Assembly (NCBI RefSeq): GCF_017571525.1
Contig: NZ_JAGETY010000017.1
Span: forward strand, 39,947-103,946
Direction of reading: 5' to 3'
DNA from: Hymenobacter sp. BT559
GTDB lineage: Bacteria > Bacteroidota > Bacteroidia > Cytophagales > Hymenobacteraceae
Length of the DNA stretch: 64,000 nt
Below, piece by piece: positions 51,716-59,059 of the stretch. The notes beneath the pieces are model-generated. The model ran no database searches and was not told the origin of the DNA. It saw only the letters and a program-made list of their open reading frames with translations. A program made the translations under genes and the position numbers. The first letter of the stretch is position 1, and every line of letters starts with the position of its first letter.

Positions 51716-54259
51716 ATGAATAACCGCAACGCTGCCTTTCTCACTGCTACCAGTATTATCAAGCGCACCTACCAGGTGCTTTCCAGCGAGGGCTTCCAGC
51801 TGCAATCCGAGATAACGGCGATTATTCCATACCTGATGCTGTGGCTGCGGAATAATGCCCCGCTGGAGCTTTTCCTAGCCTCCGGACCCCTACGCTTTCC
51901 CCTGCCTACGACCGGCTCCGGCAACGAGGAGTTGCCCTACTCCCATGACTTGGCGCAGTCGCTGGAGCTGTTAGAGGACATCCGCCTGCGGCTAAGCAGC
52001 CGCACTCTATCGCGCGTTTCCGAGCTGCTGTCCACGCTGCAGTTGCCCACCCTGCTTCAAGCCGAGTACGCGGCGCTGTTGGATTATGCCCTCGACTACC
52101 CCGCGCAGGCGGCCTCTGGCCCCAATAGAAGTTACCTGGTACCCGCCGAGCTGCTGGAGTTCATCACCCAGGTTTACCCCGTGCACGAGGGCGATAGCGT
52201 GTATAACCCGTATGCCGGCACCTGCCAGCTAGCCGGTTTCCTGCCTGCCACTGTGCAGTACTATGGCCAGGAGCCCCTCCGGCTAGAGCAGGCACTCGGC
52301 ACGCTGCGCCTAGCGGCCCACGGGCTCCTTCACGCCTTTATCACGCCCCAGGACCCCCTGCGCCAGTGGCCCTCCCACCGACGCTGGGATATGATTCTGG
52401 TGCCCCGGCCCATGTTCCGAACCGACCGGATTGAGGGCCTGAGTGGCTCTTCCGTAACCCAGGCCTTTGATATTGCGCTGGTCCAGCAAATCATGCAGAG
52501 CCTGGCCCCTGCCGGGCAGGCCATAATCGCGGTTCCGGCTAGTTTCCTCTGGCACAGCATCCGCGAACACCGTCTCCTGCGCGAAAGCTTGGTGACCTCC
52601 GATGTGCTAGAAGCCGTCATTGAGTTTCCGGCTGGCCTGTTGCACAACACGACGGCCTCCTTTGCCTTGCTGCTGCTCAATCGAAACCAGCGGCCCCAAA
52701 GCCGAGTCCTGCTGCTAGACGCCGAAGAGTACACCAAGCGCCAGGGGCGGCAAGCCGTGCTCGATGTGCCCGGCCTGCTCCAGGCTTTCCGGCAGCCCAG
52801 CTCAGAGGCTGCGCTTTACGTCGCTCCTGAGGAGCTGGCCGCCCAGTATTTCGAGCTCAGTGCCCGCCGTTACCTTACTCCGCAGGAGCCGGTCGGAAAG
52901 CAAGCCCGGCTTATCCAAGTAGTTAGCCAGCTGCCCACCCGTAGCGAGCGCGTCCTCCCGCCCGAAGGCCGCCTTATCCGCATCCGTGATTTGAGGTCCG
53001 ACAACTTCGAGTTCACCCTTACCACCGACCTGGTGCCGGTCGAGGAGTTGGGCCGGCGCCAGCTCGTGCCGCTTACCCAGACTGCCCTGCTGGTGGCCTT
53101 GCAGGGTGGCTCGCTCAAGCCGACCTGGTATGTGCATCAGCCTGAGCAGGTGGTGTACCTGCCGCCCTACATCAAGCCGCTGCACCTGCACTCGGACGCG
53201 GTAGACTTGGCCTATCTGATTTCGGAGCTCAACTCCGAATTCGTTCGCAAACAGGTGAAGGCATTCAATACCGGGGCCGTTATGCCGTCCATTCGCAAGG
53301 ACGATTTGCTAGGGCTGATTCTGCGTCTACCCCCCCTGGATGAGCAGCAGGAGATTGTTGCCCATGCGCGCGAGCAGGTGCTCCAAATCAAAGAAAAGGA
53401 AAAGGATGCAGTGCAAGCCACGCAGCAGGTCAAGGAGGAGGCCTACGCCCAGTTTGCTTCCCTAAAGCACGCGCTCGGTACCCCGCTGCAGGAGCTGGCT
53501 TCCGGGCTCCGGCGGCTAGAGCGCGTTATCGAGCGCTATAATATGGCCGGCCAACTGCTCGCTCTGGATAGCCTCATGCATCCTGCCGATGCCGTAACCA
53601 CTGTGCGCCACACGATTGAAGCGATGAAGCAGGCGCGCGACTATATCTACGAAACCGTTCACCGCGACGAGGCGGAGCTCAATGTGCGGAGCTATGCGCT
53701 CGAGTCAATCGACCTACTGGATTTCCTTGACCGGCTGGTTAAACGGAAGCAGGCAACTGACCAGTGTTTCACGCTTGCCCTGCTGGACTTAGCTAGCGTA
53801 GCTGGTAATGAAGAGACGTTTTTCGGCCTCATCAAATTTTACGTGCAGGCTAATGAGTCACTACTCAATCGCTTGTTCGATAATATCCTCGATAACAGCG
53901 CCCGGCACGGCTTCGCTAACACCCGCGCTGAGCAGAATAGCGTGCAGATTTGGGTCCAGGGTTCCTTTGGTGATAAGCTTACTATTGCTATCCACAACAA
54001 CGGCGCGCCTCTGCCTGCCGGATGGGAGGTAGACCGTCTATTTATTAGAGGTGCCAAGGCCGGTGCTACTGGCCGCTCAGGCATCGGTGGCTACGAGGTA
54101 AAAGAAATTGTAGACTATTTCAACGGCTCCATCACGGTGCAGCCCTCTAACCTAAACGGCTATACAGTAGCCTATGTAATTACGCTGCCAGTAGCTGCGT
54201 CTGAGTTGCAAACCCCCGACCCTATTTCTTCCGATGATGTACCGAGTTCTCTGGATTGA
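51716..54259 (+). CDS. HsdM-like/HsdS-like protein fused to a histidine kinase module
   Basis: An 847-residue fusion. Residues 1-400 resemble an N6-adenine methylase, but motif I reads NPYAGTC (164-170, usual DPxxGxG) and the NPPF position reads VPRPMF (229-234), so SAM binding and catalysis look lost. Residues about 410-545 are HsdS-like, ending PPLDEQQEIVAHAREQVL, then coiled coil to 580. A histidine-kinase module follows: H-box LKHALGTPLQEL with His585, N-box FDNILDNSARHG (723-731), NNG (761-763) and GIGGYEVKEIV (789-799). It probably senses DNA state and passes phosphate to the receiver encoded next, whose gene overlaps by 26 bp. No membrane segment. A two-component system wired to a methylase scaffold; function unknown. 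Confidence 0.75.
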   Translation: MNNRNAAFLTATSIIKRTYQVLSSEGFQLQSEITAIIPYLMLWLRNNAPLELFLASGPLRFPLPTTGSGNEELPYSHDLAQSLELLEDIRLRLSSRTLSRVSELLSTLQLPTLLQAEYAALLDYALDYPAQAASGPNRSYLVPAELLEFITQVYPVHEGDSVYNPYAGTCQLAGFLPATVQYYGQEPLRLEQALGTLRLAAHGLLHAFITPQDPLRQWPSHRRWDMILVPRPMFRTDRIEGLSGSSVTQAFDIALVQQIMQSLAPAGQAIIAVPASFLWHSIREHRLLRESLVTSDVLEAVIEFPAGLLHNTTASFALLLLNRNQRPQSRVLLLDAEEYTKRQGRQAVLDVPGLLQAFRQPSSEAALYVAPEELAAQYFELSARRYLTPQEPVGKQARLIQVVSQLPTRSERVLPPEGRLIRIRDLRSDNFEFTLTTDLVPVEELGRRQLVPLTQTALLVALQGGSLKPTWYVHQPEQVVYLPPYIKPLHLHSDAVDLAYLISELNSEFVRKQVKAFNTGAVMPSIRKDDLLGLILRLPPLDEQQEIVAHAREQVLQIKEKEKDAVQATQQVKEEAYAQFASLKHALGTPLQELASGLRRLERVIERYNMAGQLLALDSLMHPADAVTTVRHTIEAMKQARDYIYETVHRDEAELNVRSYALESIDLLDFLDRLVKRKQATDQCFTLALLDLASVAGNEETFFGLIKFYVQANESLLNRLFDNILDNSARHGFANTRAEQNSVQIWVQGSFGDKLTIAIHNNGAPLPAGWEVDRLFIRGAKAGATGRSGIGGYEVKEIVDYFNGSITVQPSNLNGYTVAYVITLPVAASELQTPDPISSDDVPSSLD

Positions 54260-55472
54260 CGATAATCCACCAAAAGGGCTAGTAGGCGACGCCCTTGATG
54301 CCGACATTCATATTACGCATTTTCGCTCTAATCAAGAAGGTTTTGCTTACCTGGAACAGCATCTAACTGATTTTGACGCGGTGCTACTGGATGCTATTTC
54401 TTTCGAAAGAGAAGACCAGGTTGCTGGTACTGAGCACGAACGCGCATTAGGTAAAGCACTCCAAAAACTAGCTGAGTTGAGCCACCGGAAGTATTTTCCG
54501 TCGTTCATCCTAACGGGGCAAGAGAAACTGGTTAGCGACCCATCGTTTGGCGAGTCCTACGAGAACTATTACCAGAAAGGTGGCGACGACGAAGACCGCC
54601 TGTTCAACGATATTAAAAAAGCCGTTGACGAGCTACCCGAAACCAAGCTACGCCACCGTTATGCTCCCGCTTTCGCCGCCTGTAGCAAACAGTTGCTTGG
54701 TGAAAACGCAGGTTCTCTACTCATTAAGGTATTGCAGGGGCTAGAGAAACCATCTACCGACCATGACGACGACAGCTTATTTAATACGCTGCGGAAGCTA
54801 GTAGAAGCATTTCTCTACGCTGCCCACAGCCAGCAGCTGCTGCCCGACCAATGCCTCAAAGGTAGCGAGGTTAACCTAACGGCTGCGTATTATTTCTTTG
54901 CCAGCGCTTCCGGCCAACCCATGAACCCTCCCCACGGGGGCGATAGTGTCAAACTGCGCCAGGCAACGCTGCCTAAAATCCTGACCGAATCACTGCACAC
55001 GCTCATTGAGTTGACCAGCAATGGGTCGCATTATCAGCAAAACGCGCTGATTACGCAGGGGCAGCGCCAAGAGGCTAAAATCCAGTTGCAAACGCTGCGC
55101 GAAACAGTAAGAACGCCCTATTTGCTGGCAGCTCTAACCTACCAGCTACTCGACTTGCTAGTGTGGCTCAAAGAGGTAATTGATAAGCCTGCGCTGCTGC
55201 AAACCTATCAGAATGCCTGGGATACTATCACTACCAGCACAAACAGCTATACCTCTGGCACTGTAACCGGGATTTCTCCTCTTAACGGTAGTGGTGAGTT
55301 TACCGCTGTTCCATCCGGTGAAAAAGCGCTAATTCATCAAAGTGCTATGCAAGCTCAATCCTTACAAATCGGGGATGAAGTTGAAGCCGTCTTAAAGCTG
55401 AGCGATAGACCAGGTAGGTATCAGCAGGTGGTACAAAGCTTACGCAAAACTGTTCGACCAGCCGGGGCATAG
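54234..55472 (+). CDS. Receiver-domain response protein with cold-shock-like C-terminus
   Basis: A 412-residue protein; ATGs at 54234 and 54237, both inside the end of the kinase gene. Residues 1-120 form a receiver: Asp9/Asp10, phosphoacceptor Asp53 (FDAVLLDA), Thr94 (FILTG) and Lys115 (YYQKGG), all the residues needed for phosphotransfer. Residues about 150-330 are an unknown helical domain. The last 65 residues (GTVTGISPLNGSGEF, ALIHQSAMQAQSL, IGDEVEAVL) have the spacing of a cold-shock/OB domain, which binds single-stranded nucleic acid. There is no output HTH. The pair therefore looks like signal to nucleic-acid binding, not classical transcription control. Confidence 0.7.
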   Translation: MMYRVLWIDDNPPKGLVGDALDADIHITHFRSNQEGFAYLEQHLTDFDAVLLDAISFEREDQVAGTEHERALGKALQKLAELSHRKYFPSFILTGQEKLVSDPSFGESYENYYQKGGDDEDRLFNDIKKAVDELPETKLRHRYAPAFAACSKQLLGENAGSLLIKVLQGLEKPSTDHDDDSLFNTLRKLVEAFLYAAHSQQLLPDQCLKGSEVNLTAAYYFFASASGQPMNPPHGGDSVKLRQATLPKILTESLHTLIELTSNGSHYQQNALITQGQRQEAKIQLQTLRETVRTPYLLAALTYQLLDLLVWLKEVIDKPALLQTYQNAWDTITTSTNSYTSGTVTGISPLNGSGEFTAVPSGEKALIHQSAMQAQSLQIGDEVEAVLKLSDRPGRYQQVVQSLRKTVRPAGA

Positions 55473-55665
55473 TTCTATTGATTTACTAGCGATTTCATAC
55501 TCCGTCTAATATCCGTGCTGCAACGCCGGATTTCTCACTCGCGGCCACCGGTCCCGTACCATCTGCATCCATAACTGCTGCCATTGAAGTGCCGCATCTT
55601 ACAGTCGTGCCCGCTCAATAGGTTGTGCATACTGTCCTGCAGCTGGGTTCCGGTAAAAATCTTCC

Positions 55666-55715
55666 TGTCACACTGACTGCAACTTTTTTGTGAGTTATTG
55701 TGTATGTTTGTGACA
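55666..55715. promoter_or_regulatory. Phased TTGTG boxes and inverted repeat upstream of the XRE gene
   Basis: TGTCACA (55666-55672) pairs with TGTGACA (55709-55715). Between and into the second arm TTGTG occurs at 55688, 55698 and 55708, exactly 10 bp apart, so on one helical face. The array ends 36 bp before the ATG of the XRE regulator and is the likely operator. The rest of 55473-55751 shows no gene. Confidence 0.5.
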
Positions 55716-55751
55716 CCACAGTAATAGAGGGCCATAGGGCCCGCCCCAGTT

Positions 55752-56108
55752 ATGTCAGTAAAAGCACCAGTTAACAGTCTGGGCGCCAATATAAAGCAGT
55801 TGCGTCTCAGCAATGGCTTTACCCAGCAACAGCTCGCCACCTACCTAGATATCGACCGCTCTCTACTGGCGCATATTGAAGACGACCGGCGTCAACCAGG
55901 GCTTGTGTTACTTGAGAAACTCGCCACGCTCTACGGAGTTGACCTAGCCGACCTATTATCCCCCAGCCCTGAAGCGCTTGCCCTTAATGCGGCTTTTGCC
56001 TTCCGGGCCGCGGGTGACTTTCAGCCCACCGACTTAGAGCACATCGCCGGGTTTCGTCGCATTGTTTCCAACTATCTCAAGATGAAGCGTATCGAAGACG
56101 CTGAGTAA
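55752..56108 (+). CDS. XRE-family HTH regulator
   Basis: A 118-residue DNA-binding protein. Residues 10-65 are an XRE helix-turn-helix (LGANIKQLRLSNGFTQQQLATYL, IDRSLLAHIEDDRRQPG, LEKLATLYGVDLADLL). The helical C-terminus (70-118) is a dimer or partner-binding part. It is followed by an ImmA/IrrE protease (4-bp gap) and a PIN-like protein, so it most likely represses this operon and is removed by the protease in the manner of ImmA-ImmR pairs. An operator candidate lies upstream (55666-55715). Confidence 0.88.
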   Translation: MSVKAPVNSLGANIKQLRLSNGFTQQQLATYLDIDRSLLAHIEDDRRQPGLVLLEKLATLYGVDLADLLSPSPEALALNAAFAFRAAGDFQPTDLEHIAGFRRIVSNYLKMKRIEDAE

Positions 56109-56112
56109 GTCC

Positions 56113-56868
56113 ATGAAAACCGCCAAATTCGATATCCGGCCCATTGAGGCCCAGGCCGAGAAATTCCGGGCTATCCACGGTCTAGGTCAGGGCTTGGGTC
56201 TCAACCTGGAGTTACTGCTTCATCAGTTAGGCGTAGTGGCAGTATTCAAGCCGCTTGGCTCCGAAGGTGCACTCTCCGGTATGGCTCTCAAGCAGGATGG
56301 CGAGCGCTTTATGCTCGTTAATTCTAGTGTGGCCCGCGGCCGGCAAAATTTCACCATTGCGCACGAACTGTACCACCTATTCGTGCAAGCCGATTTTCAC
56401 GTTCGTTATTGTCATACTGCTCGCTTCAATGGTCAGAATGACCCGGAGGAGCGCAATGCTGACTATTTCGCTGCCTGCCTACTTATGCCCAAGTACCGCA
56501 TAATGCAGGCCGCTGCCGACCTCACCCCAGGTGCCAGCCTGCCCTTGTCCACTATCGTGCAATTAGAGCAGGAGTTTCAGTGCTCCCGCAAAGCCATGCT
56601 TATGCGTTTGGTTGAGCTGGACTACCTCCGGCCGCAGGAGCAGGAGGACTATGGCAAAAATGTCATACTCTCGGCTCGCAACCTTGGGTACCCCACTGAC
56701 CTCTACGATAATACCCGCCCCGCTAAGCGTGAAGCCATCGGCGACTACCTGCCGTTGTCTTCACGCCTTTTTGAACAGGAGCGCATCTCCGAAACCCAGC
56801 ACGCCACCTTTCTGCACGATTTCGCGCTGCCTTCCGGTGCCGACCTCGACTCCGCCGCTGACGCCTAA
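56113..56868 (+). CDS. ImmA/IrrE-family metalloprotease
   Basis: A 251-residue protein with the HExxH zinc motif HELYH at 84-88 (NFTIAHELYHLFVQ) and a third acidic ligand in the segment NDPEERNADYFAACLLMP at about 109-126. A C-terminal helical part (170-250) follows. ImmA/IrrE proteases cleave or destabilise XRE-type repressors, here probably the 55752 product, in response to a stress signal. The gene lies between the regulator and the PIN-like gene with gaps of 4 and 8 bp, so all three are one message. Confidence 0.9.
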   Translation: MKTAKFDIRPIEAQAEKFRAIHGLGQGLGLNLELLLHQLGVVAVFKPLGSEGALSGMALKQDGERFMLVNSSVARGRQNFTIAHELYHLFVQADFHVRYCHTARFNGQNDPEERNADYFAACLLMPKYRIMQAAADLTPGASLPLSTIVQLEQEFQCSRKAMLMRLVELDYLRPQEQEDYGKNVILSARNLGYPTDLYDNTRPAKREAIGDYLPLSSRLFEQERISETQHATFLHDFALPSGADLDSAADA

Positions 56869-56876
56869 TCTTTTCC

Positions 56877-57401
56877 ATGCCCCCTAACCCTCTACCCAAG
56901 GTGCTGGTTGATGCCGACGTAGTCAGCCATTTTCTAACTGGCAACCGAATGGCGCTGCTCAACGTCGTGTTTCCTGGCCGCTTGGCTCTGCTGACCCAGG
57001 TGGAAGACGAACTGCGGGTAGTGCGCAAATTCAATACAACCCTCGACAACTTCATTCGCTTTTGTCAAGTTGAGCAGATAGCGCTGCCCGATAATGACTT
57101 AGCCTTAGCGTTGGAATACGCTATGCTGCAGCGCACGTTTGGTAAAGGTGAAAGCGCATGCATGGCACTAGCCCGCCACCACGCCCACTATATTGCCAGT
57201 AGCAACCTGCGCGACATTCGCGCTTACTGCGAACAGTATAGTATTAAGTACTACACTACCTCAGATATTCTTCACCTAGCCGTTATTGGCCAGCACCTCA
57301 CTATACCAGAGTGTAACGAGTTCATCGCGGAAGTACGAGCCGCTGGGGGTAAAATGCCCTACGCTACTTACCAACAATTCAAGCAGGCCAACGGCCTATA
57401 G
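56877..57401 (+). CDS. PIN-like nuclease domain protein
   Basis: A 174-residue protein with a PIN-like pattern: KVLVDADVVSHFL (Asp12/Asp14) near the start, an acidic segment after the second helix (VEDEL, Glu43), and GKGESACMALARHHAHYIASSNLRDIRAYC, which carries the E-x-A and SSN-x-x-D segment found in PIN RNases. PIN proteins cleave RNA and are common toxins. In this operon it would be the effector, with the XRE regulator and ImmA-type protease controlling its production. No VapB-type antitoxin is seen. Start ATG at 56877, 8 bp after the protease gene. Confidence 0.68.
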   Translation: MPPNPLPKVLVDADVVSHFLTGNRMALLNVVFPGRLALLTQVEDELRVVRKFNTTLDNFIRFCQVEQIALPDNDLALALEYAMLQRTFGKGESACMALARHHAHYIASSNLRDIRAYCEQYSIKYYTTSDILHLAVIGQHLTIPECNEFIAEVRAAGGKMPYATYQQFKQANGL

Positions 57402-57723
57402 TTGAGAAATAGCCCCAGTTATAGTACACTTTAGGTAACCCCCTTTGCCCATGTAAGCATCACCAACTCACAAAAAAACCGCCCGCCACGGGAGTGTGAC
57501 GGCCGGCTTCTACTGCACAAGCGCAACAGGCTAGATTCTCAGGTCAGCACCTGCTTGCCCTCGTCGAGGCCCACCAGCTTATTGCCCGTGGTCCTCTCTC
57601 TTTCGACAATTCGTTTTGCGAAAGTAATTGCGTTTTACGCAACTAGCACTATCGCGTTCGATTGTCTGACTCGGTGTGCCCCTCCGTCAGGGGTAGTAAT
57701 TCCTTCTAAAACAGTCAGTAATC
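57402..57723. other. Intergenic stretch with palindromes
   Basis: About 320 bp without a gene. TTGCG (57628-57632) pairs with CGCAA (57638-57642), and TTCG/CGAA pairs lie just before it. They are candidate control sites for the genes that follow; nothing else is recognisable. Confidence 0.35.
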
Positions 57724-57945
57724 ATGCCTAAGAACGTCCACGTTACCCCCCGATCCAACGGTTTCGCCGTTATCACGGCCGGTGCTCAGCGCGCATCCGT
57801 CATCAAGCCCACGCAGGCCCAGGCCATCGCAGTAGCCCGACCGCAGGCCGCCCGTAACGGCAGCGAGTTGGTCATTCACCGCCCTAACGGCCGCATCCGA
57901 GCATCCGATAGCCACGGCCATGACCCTCGCAGCATCAAGGGTTAG
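57724..57945 (+). CDS. DUF2188 protein
   Basis: A 73-residue basic protein with the DUF2188 pattern: MPKNVHVTPRSNGFAVI, a turn, TQAQAIAVARPQAARNGSELVIHRPNGRIRASDSHGHDPR. It is a small three-strand, one-helix fold of unknown function, common in mobile and stress loci. It stands alone 125 bp before the CD-NTase gene and may or may not share its promoter. Confidence 0.8.
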   Translation: MPKNVHVTPRSNGFAVITAGAQRASVIKPTQAQAIAVARPQAARNGSELVIHRPNGRIRASDSHGHDPRSIKG

Positions 57946-58069
57946 TTTTTCATAACGGTGAGCAGGCAGGGGCATGCCTTGACGGTAGACTCTTGTCTGT
58001 TTCATCTGGCTGATGCTACAAACGTGGCTCATATTGGCCAGACTTTAAACCAATTGCAATAACCCGACA

Positions 58070-59059
58070 ATGGATTTAAATAAAGACGAGTATCTCGGTT
58101 GTGTTCACCGCTCCTACGGCATCAACCTCGAAGATGACCTTATCAACGACAACAACAGCTTAGCAGACCGATACCGCAAAAAGCGCGATGCTGTACAAGC
58201 TGCGCTTAATAAGAAGTTCGGCACCACTCTAGCCTGTATTCAGCATTCGGGCTCCTATGCCAAGCACACGGCAATCAATATCAAGTTCGATATGGACTTG
58301 TGCCTCAATTTTAAGCGCAAAGCTTTTGAAACGCTGCAAAGTATGTACGATGCAGTACTTGATTATTTGGAAAGTAACGAGTTTAGCGATGATGTAGGCG
58401 ACTTACTTCAAACTCGCCCCCAAAAAGTATCAGTGGGCCTGTTTTTTTCGGTGGATGGTGAAACTCTCAACTTCGACATCACCCCCGGCCGCCGTATCAG
58501 CGACGATGACCCGAACTGCTTCGACCTGAATCTGCACCTGAAAACAGAGGAGTCATCGACGCGCATGAAGACGAATATTGCTAAGCAGGTCGAGCATATC
58601 AAGGGTCGTAAAAAGGAGCGTGAAACTATTCGACTGTTGAAAGCATGGAAGTTTGCGCACTTCCCGAATCTAAAGTCCTTTTTGTTGGAGTTGCTGACAA
58701 TTAAGGCTTTCGATACTAAAGGTGAGGATAATGTGCCCGCCGCCCGTTGGGAAAGGCTAAAATTAACGATGGAGTTTATTCGAGATAACATCGAAACCAT
58801 CAATTTAGCTGACCCTGGCAATTCCAGTAACAACGTTGCGGCCAGCCTCTCGGACGAGCACAAAACAGAGTTAGCGCGGGATATGAAGCGGGCACTTACT
58901 CAGATTGATAGTGACGCATCTAAACTAAAATTCTACTTTCCCGAAAATCCTAAATTTCCCTGCGAAGAGAAGAAGGCTGAGGACTCTTCGGCTAGCAATC
59001 GCTACAGCCAGAAGCCAAACGTCCGCGAGACTATTTATCCGCCCGCTACCTATGCTTAA
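58070..59059 (+). CDS. CD-NTase (CBASS nucleotidyltransferase)
   Basis: A 329-residue nucleotidyltransferase of the polymerase-beta fold. The active site is complete: GS motif HSGSYAKHTAI (Gly61-Ser62), the DxD pair FDMDLCL (Asp74, Asp76) and third acid LNFDITPG (Asp136). A helical second domain (about 160-310) follows. In CBASS these enzymes make cyclic di- or trinucleotides when phage is present. The product here is unknown. The next gene, an E2-E1-JAB protein, overlaps its stop by 8 bp. In type II systems E1/E2 proteins join the NTase C-terminus to a target; the C-terminus here ends YPPATYA. Confidence 0.82.
   Translation: MDLNKDEYLGCVHRSYGINLEDDLINDNNSLADRYRKKRDAVQAALNKKFGTTLACIQHSGSYAKHTAINIKFDMDLCLNFKRKAFETLQSMYDAVLDYLESNEFSDDVGDLLQTRPQKVSVGLFFSVDGETLNFDITPGRRISDDDPNCFDLNLHLKTEESSTRMKTNIAKQVEHIKGRKKERETIRLLKAWKFAHFPNLKSFLLELLTIKAFDTKGEDNVPAARWERLKLTMEFIRDNIETINLADPGNSSNNVAASLSDEHKTELARDMKRALTQIDSDASKLKFYFPENPKFPCEEKKAEDSSASNRYSQKPNVRETIYPPATYA

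Noticed and set aside
57724..57945. The DUF2188 gene as part of the CBASS operon
   Set aside because: A 124-bp gap and no overlap, unlike the tight CBASS genes; kept as a separate gene.
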